Source: Aquimarina macrocephali JAMB N27
GTDB taxonomy: Bacteria; Bacteroidota; Bacteroidia; Flavobacteriales; Flavobacteriaceae
Reading direction: 5' to 3'
Length of the DNA: 53,907 bases
NCBI RefSeq assembly: GCF_000520995.1
Contig: NZ_JACA01000056.1
Location: forward strand, 1 to 53,907
The translations under genes and the position numbers were made by a program. This document shows, piece by piece, positions 32,648 through 42,263 of the stretch. The notes beneath the pieces were generated by a model. It did not search any database. It was not told where the DNA came from and saw nothing but the letters and a program-made list of their open reading frames with translations. The first letter of the stretch is position 1, and the number at the start of each line of letters is the position of its first letter.

Positions 32648-34408
32648 ATGTCTCTAAATATTGCATCTAATCCCTTAATCGACAGGCTTCCTGCACACTT
32701 AAAACAGTTCATAAAACCACAAAATTATGAAGAATACACACCCATAGATCAAGCAGTTTGGAGGTATGTTATGCGTAAAAATACTACTTCACTTACCAAA
32801 GTTGCCCATAATTCATATCTAAATGGCCTTAAAAAGACCGGAATTTCGATCAATGAAATACCAAGTATGTATGGAATGAATCGAATCCTAAAAGAAATTG
32901 GATGGGCGGCTGTAGCTGTTGATGGATTTATTCCTCCTAATGCATTTATGGAATTTCAGGCATATAATATTCTTGTTATTGCATCAGATATCAGGCAATT
33001 AGAAAATATCGAATATACTCCTGCTCCTGATATAATTCATGAAGCAGCAGGACACGCTCCTATCATTGCTAATCCTGATTATGCAGAATACTTGCGTCGT
33101 TTCGGAAAAATTGGTTGTAAAGCTATCTCTTCTAAAAAAGATTATGATATGTATGAAGCCGTGCGTACACTTTCTATTCTAAAAGAAGCATATGGTACGG
33201 ATCCAAAAGAGATAGAGGAAGCAGAAAGAAAAATAGAGGAACTACAAAACCAGAAAGAAAATCCTTCAGAAATGGCTTTGATACGTAACCTACATTGGTG
33301 GACAGTTGAATATGGTCTAATTGGCACAGTAGATGAGCCCAGGATTTATGGTGCCGGATTACTTTCCTCGATTGGAGAAAGTGAGTGGTGTATGACTAAC
33401 AATGTAAAAAAACTGCCTTACTCTCCTGATGCTGCTTTTCAGGATTTTGACATCACCAAACCACAACCTCAACTCTTTGTAACGCCAGATTTTGCCTATT
33501 TATGTCAGGTGTTAGAAGAGTTTGCAGATACTATGGCTTTAAGAAAAGGCGGACACAGAGGGCTTGCAAAACTAATTGAATCACAAAATTTAGGAACAAT
33601 AGAGCTAAGTACTGGTTTACAAGTCTCAGGAGTATTTACCCGAATGATAAAAAATGAGGATAATGAGGTTATTTATTTTGAAACTAATGGCCCGACAGCA
33701 CTTTCATTTAGAGAAAAAGAGCTTATAGGTCATGGCATAGAAACTCATTCTAACGGACTCAGATCTCCTCTTGGAAAATTAAAGGGTATCAATCTTGCTA
33801 TAGAAAACATGTCTCCAAGGGATCTGAAAGCTTATAACTTTTATGATGGGGAATACATAGAATTCGAATTCGAAAGTGGAATCACTATTGCAGGAACGAA
33901 TATTACTGGGATAAGGAACATTAAAGGTGAATTAATTTTAATTCAGTTTAGCGAATGCACCATTAAATATAAAGACGAATATCTTTTTAAACCAGAATGG
34001 GGTACTTTTGATCTGGCTGTTGGAAAAGAAATAGTTTCAGCTTTCTCTGGTCCTGCAGATGATAACTCATTTGATTTAGTAACCCATAATCCTTCATCGG
34101 TTACTGCGCAAAGAACATATTCTGAAAAGGAAAAAGACTTACATTCTTTATACTCGTCTGTTAAAAACATTAGGGAAGGAAAAAATGCTATGTTTTCGCT
34201 AGAAGCTGCATTCGAAATTTTAGAAAAAGAGCATATTGATGATTGGTTACTTTGTTTAGAGATTTATGAATTAGTTTATGATAGAGATTCAACATTTGCT
34301 TCACAGGTTTTAGAACACCTTAAAAACATACAGTCCAAAAGACCTAAAATTCAACATTTAATCAATAGTGGTATTGATACCGTAATCAACTCGGAGTTTA
34401 CAGTATAG
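32648..34408 (+). CDS. Aromatic amino acid hydroxylase (phenylalanine 4-monooxygenase family), long form
   Basis: Iron- and pterin-dependent hydroxylation of an aromatic amino acid, most likely phenylalanine to tyrosine. 586 residues, about twice the usual bacterial PhhA (260-300). The catalytic domain is in the N-terminal half: PDIIHEAAGHAPIIA with His131 and His136, and LHWWTVEYGLIG with the Glu ligand. It has no N-terminal ACT domain. The C-terminal half (about 340-586) is extra: ASGLQVSGVF-like beta segments, AVGKEIVSAFSGPADD and a helical end. Long forms of this kind are found in Bacteroidota. The location near the paa block fits an overall phenylalanine role, though no shared operator is seen upstream. 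Confidence 0.9.
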   Translation: MSLNIASNPLIDRLPAHLKQFIKPQNYEEYTPIDQAVWRYVMRKNTTSLTKVAHNSYLNGLKKTGISINEIPSMYGMNRILKEIGWAAVAVDGFIPPNAFMEFQAYNILVIASDIRQLENIEYTPAPDIIHEAAGHAPIIANPDYAEYLRRFGKIGCKAISSKKDYDMYEAVRTLSILKEAYGTDPKEIEEAERKIEELQNQKENPSEMALIRNLHWWTVEYGLIGTVDEPRIYGAGLLSSIGESEWCMTNNVKKLPYSPDAAFQDFDITKPQPQLFVTPDFAYLCQVLEEFADTMALRKGGHRGLAKLIESQNLGTIELSTGLQVSGVFTRMIKNEDNEVIYFETNGPTALSFREKELIGHGIETHSNGLRSPLGKLKGINLAIENMSPRDLKAYNFYDGEYIEFEFESGITIAGTNITGIRNIKGELILIQFSECTIKYKDEYLFKPEWGTFDLAVGKEIVSAFSGPADDNSFDLVTHNPSSVTAQRTYSEKEKDLHSLYSSVKNIREGKNAMFSLEAAFEILEKEHIDDWLLCLEIYELVYDRDSTFASQVLEHLKNIQSKRPKIQHLINSGIDTVINSEFTV

Positions 34409-34730
34409 AATACCATTTCTTTTTTTTTAAATTACTTCATCAAAAATCATAGCTTCTAGAATTTTTAGTTTGCTATCATAAGGGTGTGTGTTTTTCTAAA
34501 ATTCCTAAACGAAAACAACAATAAAACATCAAGCGCCTCACAATCAACACTTTAAATAATAAATGTAATTTTATATGCATGCATAATAAATATATAAAAA
34601 ACAAAAAAACACTTATCGTTTTTTATGGCTTAACCACATTTCTTTTGAGTATTTAATCCACTATAAATCAAGTAAATACAATATCATTTTCATAATTTTA
34701 AAAGACAAAACTAACTTAAGTATATTAATT
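34409..34730. other. Non-coding gap after the aromatic amino acid hydroxylase gene
   Basis: 322 AT-rich bases, with a T run right after the hydroxylase stop but no stem. A 12-bp palindrome TATGCATGCATA lies at 34574-34585, of unknown meaning. It should contain the promoter of the lipoprotein gene at 34731, but I could not place one. Confidence 0.4.
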
Positions 34731-35903
34731 ATGAAAAAATCATTTTTACTTTTAAATGTAGTTCTCGTTTCCTTGTTATTTTTTAATTGTGAAACCGAAG
34801 AAACAGTCGTTAACGAAACTAACGTAGTTCGAGACACGAATAGTATAGACAAAAAAAGGATCGCATTTGATCTCATTGATTTACTCACCAATACAGAGTT
34901 TAAGACTAATATTGTAGAAGCATTAGCCAAAGATCACACACCAGGCATTAAGCTATCTAAATTATTAAAAGAAAACGCTTTCATATCGGATCAGAAATCG
35001 TATCAATCTTTAAAAAAGGTAGTAGATAAAGCAGATAATCAGCTTAAATCTAATGAAACTCCAGACAATATAGAAATCCCAGAGTTATGGCTACAAAGAC
35101 CAAGTAATAAATCGGTAAATTATGCTGATCTATTGGTATCATTTGCTCCCAAAGGTGATGAAAAATCATGGTCGAAAATTGAAGCATATACTCTTGATGG
35201 AGAAACCGTTTTTCTTGACGTTAAAGATGCACCTAATGTACCGGTACTTGTTATAGAAACCAAAGGCTATGAAACCTTAAGAGCAGAGGTTGATTATATG
35301 AATAAGCAGTTACAAACTGCCGGATTACAAAATGATCGTTTTAGGTCTGCTAAAATGGACTTAAGCCCTTCTTCAAAAGCCAATTCGGGACTTGAAACAA
35401 CCAAATTAGATCAAATACGTTTAAATCAAGATGAGGAACCCTGGATCAGTGGTGCTGCAGAGGTTTATGCTATCACTTCTGGAATAAAAAATACCAGTAA
35501 TGAAGCCGAAGTAAAGATCATACCTATGTATTATCTGGACTATGAAGGCACAACATATTATCCTAACCAAATCATGCTTTTCTGGGACGATTATAAATAC
35601 CAGGCAGCAAATATCCAATTATTCGAAAAAGATGATAATTACAACTTTAAGCAATTGGTTACCATTATTGTTGATGGTATTTTTCAAATCATTGGTACTG
35701 TTTCTGGACAACCATGGGTAAATGTACTTGGACAAGTAGCAGGAGCTATTATACAAGCAATGCCAGATGAATGGTATACTAACAATGATGATTATGTAGA
35801 CTCTTTATATACTATTCAAAAAAACACAACTTATACTAATCACGTTGGTGCTCGAGGTAATGCAACAGTGACTTTATCACCACTGTTTATTCCTAGTAAT
35901 TAA
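34731..35903 (+). CDS. Lipoprotein of unknown function (DUF3103-like)
   Basis: 390 residues. Lipoprotein signal ending LLFFNC (Cys21). The middle part with PELWLQRPSNK, LLVSFAPKGDEKSWSKIEAY and VPVLVIETKGYETL resembles the DUF3103 family, whose function is unknown; this is from memory of the pattern. The C-terminal third has EVYAITSGIKN and DYEGTTYYPNQIMLFWDDYKY, then a hydrophobic stretch (IIVDGIFQIIGTVSGQPWVN) that is not clearly membrane-spanning. It stands alone and ends at a strong terminator. Confidence 0.75.
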   Translation: MKKSFLLLNVVLVSLLFFNCETEETVVNETNVVRDTNSIDKKRIAFDLIDLLTNTEFKTNIVEALAKDHTPGIKLSKLLKENAFISDQKSYQSLKKVVDKADNQLKSNETPDNIEIPELWLQRPSNKSVNYADLLVSFAPKGDEKSWSKIEAYTLDGETVFLDVKDAPNVPVLVIETKGYETLRAEVDYMNKQLQTAGLQNDRFRSAKMDLSPSSKANSGLETTKLDQIRLNQDEEPWISGAAEVYAITSGIKNTSNEAEVKIIPMYYLDYEGTTYYPNQIMLFWDDYKYQAANIQLFEKDDNYNFKQLVTIIVDGIFQIIGTVSGQPWVNVLGQVAGAIIQAMPDEWYTNNDDYVDSLYTIQKNTTYTNHVGARGNATVTLSPLFIPSN

Positions 35904-35914
35904 ACACATTATAA

Positions 35915-35950
35915 AAGAGGTTGCTATATGTATTATAGCAACCTCTTCTA
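35915..35950. terminator. Bidirectional terminator between convergent genes
   Basis: Perfect 14-bp arms AAGAGGTTGCTATA (35915-35928) and TATAGCAACCTCTT (35934-35947) with a 5-nt loop, 12 bases past the lipoprotein stop. On the minus strand it also lies just after the GSCFA gene. Confidence 0.85.
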
Positions 35951-35970
35951 TTTTAAATATAAATAATTAT

Positions 35971-36921
35971 TTACCCCCAAATCATATGAGGATATTCTTT
36001 ATATAACTGGTATTTTTTTGCTTCTAGCTTCTGTAAGAATAACACATGTTGTTCACTTTTTGGATTAAACGGCCTATGCATCATTCCTTTTTTGATTTCC
36101 TCAACTCTATTCATGGTTTGAATAGTTTTTTCAGAAATCCAAATTTCGGAAAAACGTTCCCAGATATAGTGGATAGCCAAACTACTAGGATGAATCATAT
36201 CTAAATCATAAAATCGATAATCTCTAAGTTCATCCATCATGATTTCATAAGAAGGAAAGTAGCTTAGATTTTTATTCTCATGAATAATTTGATGTATCGA
36301 TGTGATTAAATGAGATTTACTTCTATTGTTTTCTACAAACCCATCTTTACTATGCCGCACAGGAGAAACGGTAAATACAATTTCTACTGATGGATTAACA
36401 CCTTTAATTAAATGTATACAATTCTGAAGGCATTGATTGACCTCTTCTACAGATAACAATTCTTTTTCAAACTCTCGCTGCGGAATTTTATGGCAATTCG
36501 CTACCACCATATCCAGAGATTTTAATCGATATACCCATGCAGTACCTAGAGTGATAAAAATATGTGTCGCAGATATAATACTCTCTCTTGTAGCTGTTAA
36601 TGCATTATTCAAATTAGATAATACTACATTTTGATCAGCATTGCTTAAAGAAGAATGTGCATCAAAACAATGCCATTGTTCATTGATATAAAACAAGTCG
36701 GTATCGGTATATTTTTCTCCCTGAGTAGCCATCCACAAAAATGTTTCTATAGCCTTAGGATGAAATAATATCCCAAATGGATTGATCTTATTCTTAAACT
36801 TAAAGTATTCGAACTTCTCTCCTATATTTTCTGCAAAGCATGATCCTAACAGTAAAAACTCTGAATTATAATCAATTTTTGGTTCTTGAGACTGTAGTCT
36901 TATTTTGGTCTGTAGGTTCAT
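35971..36921 (-). CDS. GSCFA domain-containing protein
   Basis: 316 residues. The name-giving motif is at FLLLGSCFAENIGEKF (about 24-38), followed by NPFGILFHP and ITLGTAWVYR, TVSPVRHSKDGF and MIHPSSLAIHYIWERF. The family belongs to the SGNH hydrolase-like fold and is common in Bacteroidota; its substrate is not known. A Shine-Dalgarno-like AAGGAG lies four bases before the ATG, unusual in this phylum. It is co-directional with alaS, 55 bases downstream of it. Confidence 0.88.
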   Translation of the reverse strand: MNLQTKIRLQSQEPKIDYNSEFLLLGSCFAENIGEKFEYFKFKNKINPFGILFHPKAIETFLWMATQGEKYTDTDLFYINEQWHCFDAHSSLSNADQNVVLSNLNNALTATRESIISATHIFITLGTAWVYRLKSLDMVVANCHKIPQREFEKELLSVEEVNQCLQNCIHLIKGVNPSVEIVFTVSPVRHSKDGFVENNRSKSHLITSIHQIIHENKNLSYFPSYEIMMDELRDYRFYDLDMIHPSSLAIHYIWERFSEIWISEKTIQTMNRVEEIKKGMMHRPFNPKSEQHVLFLQKLEAKKYQLYKEYPHMIWG

Positions 36922-36936
36922 AAGTCTCCTTACTCT

Positions 36937-36959
36937 CTCCCTCCTCCGAAGAGGAAGAG
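36937..36959 (-). repeat. UUCG-capped hairpin between alaS and the GSCFA gene
   Basis: On the minus strand CTTCCTC and GAGGAGG arms close a C(TTCG)G tetraloop, one of the most stable hairpin caps. No T run follows, so it is more likely a processing or stabilising element than a terminator. Confidence 0.45.
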
Positions 36960-36975
36960 TTTTATAGTTATAAGA

Positions 36976-39609
36976 TTATTTCAAATATTGTTTTGCATTA
37001 TCTAATGCTTCTTCTATACCTGCAGGGTTCTTTCCTCCTGCTGTAGCAAAAAATGGTTGTCCACCACCACCACCTTGAATATACTTACCAAGTTCACGAA
37101 CCATCTGTCCTGCATTCAATTTTTTCTCATCTACCAAATTTTTCGAAATATAGCATGATAACAAAGCCTTACCTTTCTGATCCGATCCAAAGAACACTAC
37201 AATATTTTCAAGTTCACCTCCTAATTCGAAAGACAAGTCTTTAATCCCTGCAGCATCTAAATCTACTTTTTTAGCCAGGAATTTAACTCCATTTACGTCT
37301 TCAAATTCTGATTTTAGATCTCCTTTCAGGTTTTTGGCCTTATCCTTAAGAAGGGCTTCAATTTGTTTTTTCAGACTTGTGTTTTCTTCTTGTAATGACA
37401 CAATGGTCTTTAAAGGGTCCTTTGTTTTAAGAACTGCTTTTACTTCTCCATACGCTTCTGATTGAGTTGTAAAGTATTCTTTTGCTGCATCTCCCGTAAT
37501 TGCTTCAATCCTACGAATCCCTGCCGCAATTGCACTTTCTGATACAATTTTAAAATGCCATATACTACTGGTATTTTTTACATGAGTACCTCCGCAAAGT
37601 TCCATAGATTCTCCAAATCGTATGGCTCTTACGGTGTCTCCATATTTTTCTCCAAATAGTGCAATAGCACCTTCTGCTATTGCCTGATCATAAGAAATAT
37701 TACGCTGTTCTTCTAGTGGAAGCTGCTCACGGATTCTAGCATTTACAAAATGCTCAACTTCTTTCAATTCTTCAGTAGTCATTTTAGCAAAATGAGAGAA
37801 ATCAAAACGCAAATTACCACTATGAACCATCGATCCCTTTTGTTCTACATGCGTACCCAGAATTGTACGCAATGCCTGATGCATCAAATGTGTTGCTGTA
37901 TGATTCGAAGCAGATCTTGAACGTTGTTTTTCATCTACTACAGCTGTCAAAGTCTCATCTATATGTTTAGGCAAGTTTTTAGTAAAATGAATAATAAGAT
38001 TATTTTCTTTCTTGGTATCTATTATATATACAACATCACCATTAGGCACTTCTAAGTATCCTTTGTCTCCAACCTGTCCTCCTCCTTCAGGATAAAATGG
38101 TGTTTTATCAAATACCAACTGATACAGCTCTCCATCTTTCTTACTATTTACTTTGCGATAACGGGTTACTTTTACATTTGTTGTAAGATGATCATATCCA
38201 ATAAAATTTTCTGTAGTAGTATCATCTAGTAATATTTTCCAATCTCCGGCAGTTACTTGTGATGCCGCTCTGGATCTATCTTTTTGTTTTTGGAGTTCTA
38301 CTTCAAATCCTTTTTCATCTAATTCATATCCCTGCTCACTCAAAATTAAAGCTGTCAAATCAATCGGAAAACCAAAAGTATCATACAGCTCGAAAGCTTT
38401 CTCTCCAGAGATTATATTTCCTTGGGTATTCTTGATTACATTTTCTAACAATACTAGTCCCTGATCCAATGTTCTTAAAAAAGATTGTTCTTCTTCTTTA
38501 ATCACATTAGTGATTAAGTTTTTCTGAGCTTTCAATTCGGGAAAAGCTTTACTCATTTGTTTGCTAAGTGTTTCTACCAGCTTATAGATAAAAGGTTCTT
38601 TAGTATCCAGAAAAGTAAAGCCATATCGAATAGCTCTACGCAAAATTCTTCGGATCACATATCCTGCTCCTGTATTACTAGGCAGTTGGCCATCTGCAAT
38701 AGAAAATGACACAGCTCTTACATGATCGGCAATAACACGAATTGCAACACTTACTTTTCCATCCTCATCGGTTGGCAAGCTATTTTTATCATATGTAGAA
38801 TTGGTAATCGTTTCAATTTCTCGAATTATGGGCGTAAAAACATCAGTATCATAATTTGACTTCACTCCTTGTAATACCATACATAAACGTTCGAATCCCA
38901 TTCCGGTATCTACATGCTGTGCTGGTAACTTCTCTAATGACCCATCCGCTTTTCGATTATATTGCATAAAAACCAGATTCCAGATTTCTACCACTTGTGG
39001 ATGATCCATATTCACCAAATCCCGACCAGGAATTTTAGCTTTTTCCTCATCTGAACGGATATCTACATGAATCTCAGAACAAGGACCACAAGGTCCCTGA
39101 TCTCCCATTTCCCAGAAATTGTCTTTCTTATTCCCCATGATGATACGTTCTTCTGGAACAATAGCTGTCCAGAGATCATAGGCTTCCTTATCCATATCCA
39201 GATTTTCATCTTTGGCGCCTTCAAAAACAGAAACATAAAGAATATTTTTATCTATACCGTATACTTCGGTCAACAATTCCCAGGCCCATTGGATTGCTTC
39301 TTTTTTAAAATAATCTCCAAAACTCCAATTCCCAAGCATTTCAAACATGGTATGATGATAGGTATCCATACCTACTTCTTCCAAATCATTATGTTTACCA
39401 CTTACACGCAAACATTTTTGAGTATCTGTTATTCTATTACTTTTTGGAATACCATTACCTAAAAAGAATTCTTTAAACTGGTTCATCCCGGCATTAGTAA
39501 ACATTAAAGTAGGGTCATCCTTGATCACCATAGGTGCCGAAGGCACGATGCCATGTTTTTTGGATTTAAAAAACTCTAAAAATTGATTTCTTATTTCTTG
39601 GGATTTCAT
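36976..39609 (-). CDS. alaS: Alanine--tRNA ligase
   Basis: Charges tRNA-Ala. 877 residues, the usual length. Class II catalytic core at the N-terminus (MKSQEIRNQFLEFFKSKKHG, PTLMFTNAGMNQFKEFFLG, GPCGPCSEIHVD), the editing domain with SASNHTATHLMHQALR and CGGTH (both zinc-site motifs), and a C-terminal coiled-coil/DHHA1 region with GGGGGQPFFATAGGKNP. Complete and ordinary. It is divergent from the M23 peptidase operon. Confidence 0.97.
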   Translation of the reverse strand: MKSQEIRNQFLEFFKSKKHGIVPSAPMVIKDDPTLMFTNAGMNQFKEFFLGNGIPKSNRITDTQKCLRVSGKHNDLEEVGMDTYHHTMFEMLGNWSFGDYFKKEAIQWAWELLTEVYGIDKNILYVSVFEGAKDENLDMDKEAYDLWTAIVPEERIIMGNKKDNFWEMGDQGPCGPCSEIHVDIRSDEEKAKIPGRDLVNMDHPQVVEIWNLVFMQYNRKADGSLEKLPAQHVDTGMGFERLCMVLQGVKSNYDTDVFTPIIREIETITNSTYDKNSLPTDEDGKVSVAIRVIADHVRAVSFSIADGQLPSNTGAGYVIRRILRRAIRYGFTFLDTKEPFIYKLVETLSKQMSKAFPELKAQKNLITNVIKEEEQSFLRTLDQGLVLLENVIKNTQGNIISGEKAFELYDTFGFPIDLTALILSEQGYELDEKGFEVELQKQKDRSRAASQVTAGDWKILLDDTTTENFIGYDHLTTNVKVTRYRKVNSKKDGELYQLVFDKTPFYPEGGGQVGDKGYLEVPNGDVVYIIDTKKENNLIIHFTKNLPKHIDETLTAVVDEKQRSRSASNHTATHLMHQALRTILGTHVEQKGSMVHSGNLRFDFSHFAKMTTEELKEVEHFVNARIREQLPLEEQRNISYDQAIAEGAIALFGEKYGDTVRAIRFGESMELCGGTHVKNTSSIWHFKIVSESAIAAGIRRIEAITGDAAKEYFTTQSEAYGEVKAVLKTKDPLKTIVSLQEENTSLKKQIEALLKDKAKNLKGDLKSEFEDVNGVKFLAKKVDLDAAGIKDLSFELGGELENIVVFFGSDQKGKALLSCYISKNLVDEKKLNAGQMVRELGKYIQGGGGGQPFFATAGGKNPAGIEEALDNAKQYLK

Positions 39610-39725
39610 GAATTCTATTTATTACTATTTTTCGAAATAAAACACTTAATACAATCGCGATCACTATTTTGCGTTGTTTTAAAAAAAGATTCTAATTCGA
39701 TATTTGTCAGTTTTTTCCGGACTTT

Positions 39726-39749
39726 GCAACAATTTGTTATATTTGTTGC
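39726..39749 (+). promoter_or_regulatory. Promoter -7 element inside an inverted repeat, upstream of the M23 operon
   Basis: TATATTTG (39738-39745) is a perfect TAnnTTTG match. Inverted arms GCAACAA (39726-39732) and TTGTTGC (39743-39749) overlap it, as an operator would. A TTG at the usual -33 distance is lacking. The first gene starts about 65 bases downstream. Confidence 0.45.
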
Positions 39750-39814
39750 GATGTCTTGGTTTATTATAAACCATGTATTGGTTAATATCCTGCAAAAATA
39801 GCATATTTTAGATT

Positions 39815-40792
39815 ATGTCAAAGGTTAAATATTACTATGATAGTGAGACGCTTTCTTATCGAAGAATAGAGCAAAAGAAAGGGCGTAAATTTGGTATAGC
39901 TGCATTAGGAGTTATTAGCTCTTTTTTAGCTGGTTTTGTCCTTCTTCTTATTTATCTTAACATCCCTCAATTAGAGACTCCTAAAGAAAAAGCTTATAAA
40001 AGAGAGCTTGAGAATATGCAGCTTCAATATGATTTAATGAATCAAAGATTGAAGCGTGATGAAAATATTTTAAAAGAAATCGCAGAACGTGACGATAATA
40101 TATATCGCCTTTATTTTGGAGCTAACCCTATTCCTGGTGAATTACGTAATGCCGGATTTGGTGGTGTGAACAGGTATAAGAATCTAGAAGGTTTTGAAAA
40201 TTCTGATATTATTGTTGAAAGCAGTGAACGTATTGACAAATTAACCAAACAGATTGTAGTTCAATCAAAATCCCTTGATGAAATTGCATCTTTGGCAGAG
40301 AAAAAAGAAGAACTGTTAGCTACAATTCCTGCTATACAGCCCATACAAAACTCGGATTTAAAACGTATGGCATCTGGTTATGGATGGAGAAGTGATCCTT
40401 TTACCAAAGCAAGAAAATTTCATTATGGAATGGATTTTTCGGCTAGTACAGGAACTCCTGTTTATGCCTCTGGTAATGGTGTAGTAACCCGTGCAGATGC
40501 TAATTCTTCTGGTTATGGAAAACATATACGTGTTGATCACGGCTTTAATTATGTTAGTTTATATGCACATCTAAGTAAATATAATGTAGAGAAAGGCCAG
40601 AAAGTAAAACGAGGAGATGTTATTGGCTATGTAGGAAGTACAGGAAGATCTGTTGCTCCTCACTTACATTATGAGATTTTTAAAGATGGAGAAAAGATTA
40701 ATCCTAGAAATTTTTATTATGGAAGTTTAACTTCTGAAGAATTTGATCAAATGCTTAAAGCTTCTAATCTTATTAATGAAACTCTAGATTAA
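39815..40792 (+). CDS. M23 family (LytM) peptidoglycan endopeptidase, membrane-anchored
   Basis: Cuts peptide cross-links in peptidoglycan. 325 residues: one N-terminal membrane segment (about 28-52, IAALGVISSFLAGFVLLLIYL), a coiled coil (60-110), a linker, and the LytM domain (about 185-310) with HYGMDFSASTGTPVYA (His...Asp zinc ligands), and HLHYEIF. Topology puts the enzyme in the periplasm. First gene of a same-strand run reaching the second TPM gene; the CapA-like gene follows after 6 bases. Confidence 0.93.
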   Translation: MSKVKYYYDSETLSYRRIEQKKGRKFGIAALGVISSFLAGFVLLLIYLNIPQLETPKEKAYKRELENMQLQYDLMNQRLKRDENILKEIAERDDNIYRLYFGANPIPGELRNAGFGGVNRYKNLEGFENSDIIVESSERIDKLTKQIVVQSKSLDEIASLAEKKEELLATIPAIQPIQNSDLKRMASGYGWRSDPFTKARKFHYGMDFSASTGTPVYASGNGVVTRADANSSGYGKHIRVDHGFNYVSLYAHLSKYNVEKGQKVKRGDVIGYVGSTGRSVAPHLHYEIFKDGEKINPRNFYYGSLTSEEFDQMLKASNLINETLD

Positions 40793-40798
40793 ATATTG

Positions 40799-41905
40799 AT
40801 GCGCAAACTATTTCTTATTGTCTTCGTTTTTGGTTTTTGTTCTTCTATACAAGCTCAAAAATATTCAAAAGAAGTATTGGACTCGATGTACGTAATAGTC
40901 CAAAATACCCAACAAAAATTAGCAAAGCCTAAATATATTAAAATCATGGCCGTTGGTGATATCATGATGGGAACCGATTTCCCTAATGACAGTTATTTAC
41001 CTCCCGAAGGCAAAGGTCCTTTTGATGATGTTAATACGATACTTAGTCAAGCAGATTTGCTTTTTGGTAATTTAGAAGGTACGCTTACTGATGAAGGAGA
41101 AAATGCGAAACGCTGTTCTGATCCATCAAAATGTTATTCGTTTAGATCACCAGAATATTTTGGAAAATATCTTGAAGAAACAGGGTTTGATGTAATGAGT
41201 ATCGCTAATAATCATATTGGTGATTTTGGTGAAATAGGAATTAAGAACACTTCTAAAACTCTCGAAAAGCACAATATTGCTTATGCAGGAGTATTTGCTC
41301 AGCCTTCTACAATTTTTGAAAAAGATGGTATCACGTATGGATTTTGTGCTTTTGCCCCTAACAAGGATTGCATAAAAATTCATAACTTAACCAATGCTAA
41401 AAAAATCGTAACCGAACTCAAACAAAAAGTAGATATCGTGATTGTTTCTTTTCATGGAGGTGCAGAAGGCCTTAAATACACTCATGTTCCCAGAAAAACA
41501 GAACGTTTTTATGGTGAAGATCGTGGTGATGTTTATCGTTTTGCACATACTATGATTGATGCTGGTGCTGATATTATTATTGGACATGGACCACATGTTT
41601 CAAGAGCTTTTGAAGTATACAAAAATAAATTTATAGCATACAGTTTGGGTAATTTCTGTACCTACTCCCGGTTTAATTTAAGTGGCATTAAAGGATATGC
41701 TCCTATTGCAGAAGTTGAGATTGATACCGATGGTAATTTTATTAAAGGTAAGTTACATTCTGCAAAGCAGATCGATGAAGTATATCCATTTATTGATGAG
41801 AAAAAAAGAGCATTAAAGGAAATTAAATTATTAACAGAAGAGGATTTCCCTGAAAGTAAGCTCATTTTTGAAGATGATGGAAGTTTTACACAACAAAAAG
41901 AATAA
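40799..41905 (+). CDS. CapA-family (PgsA-like) metallophosphatase-fold protein
   Basis: 369 residues from ATG 40799 (an in-frame TTG at 40796 adds one residue). Signal peptide 1-20 ending SSIQAQ. Family motifs: KIMAVGDIMMGTDF, LLFGNLEGTLTDEG, FDVMSIANNHIGDFGEIG, VSFHGGAEGLKYTH and IIIGHGPHVSRAFEVYKNKF, with AYSLGNFC. These are the metal-site motifs of the CapA/PgsA family, named from poly-gamma-glutamate capsule synthesis. No pgsB/C-like genes are near, so capsule synthesis is not implied; a role in the envelope fits the operon. Confidence 0.9.
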   Translation: MRKLFLIVFVFGFCSSIQAQKYSKEVLDSMYVIVQNTQQKLAKPKYIKIMAVGDIMMGTDFPNDSYLPPEGKGPFDDVNTILSQADLLFGNLEGTLTDEGENAKRCSDPSKCYSFRSPEYFGKYLEETGFDVMSIANNHIGDFGEIGIKNTSKTLEKHNIAYAGVFAQPSTIFEKDGITYGFCAFAPNKDCIKIHNLTNAKKIVTELKQKVDIVIVSFHGGAEGLKYTHVPRKTERFYGEDRGDVYRFAHTMIDAGADIIIGHGPHVSRAFEVYKNKFIAYSLGNFCTYSRFNLSGIKGYAPIAEVEIDTDGNFIKGKLHSAKQIDEVYPFIDEKKRALKEIKLLTEEDFPESKLIFEDDGSFTQQKE

Positions 41906-41907
41906 GT

Positions 41908-42237
41908 ATGTATGTAGACTTACCAAAAAAAATGTATTACAGTATTGGTGAGGTAGCCGATGCTTTTGATGTAAATGCCTCTTTAATTCGCTTTTGGGAA
42001 AAGGAATTTGATATTATAAAGCCTAAAAAAAATGCTAAAGGCAATCGAAAATTTACTCCAGAGGACATCAAGAATCTCGAGTTAATTTATCACCTGGTAA
42101 AAGAGCGTGGATTTACTCTGGAAGGTGCTAAAATTCATCTTAAAGAACAAAAACAAGAAGCCTTAGACAGTTTTGATATCATTAGAAAACTAGAATCTAT
42201 CAAAGGACAATTGCTAAAGATTAAAGAACAATTGTAA
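41908..42237 (+). CDS. MerR family transcriptional regulator
   Basis: 109 residues. The winged helix-turn-helix is at 8-75: YYSIGEVADAFDVNASLIRF, EKEFDIIKPKKNAKGNRKFT, followed by the dimerising helix ERGFTLEGAKIHL. It lacks the C-terminal cysteines of metal-sensing members and is short, so the ligand is unknown. It lies two bases after the CapA-like gene and before lemA; this M23/MerR/LemA/TPM order is common in Flavobacteriaceae. Confidence 0.92.
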   Translation: MYVDLPKKMYYSIGEVADAFDVNASLIRFWEKEFDIIKPKKNAKGNRKFTPEDIKNLELIYHLVKERGFTLEGAKIHLKEQKQEALDSFDIIRKLESIKGQLLKIKEQL

Positions 42238-42263
42238 AAAGTCATCTTATTATAATTTGAGTT

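Noticed and set aside
39067..39462. 131-codon open frame opposite alaS
   Set aside because: Antisense shadow of a strongly conserved gene, with no domain pattern of its own.
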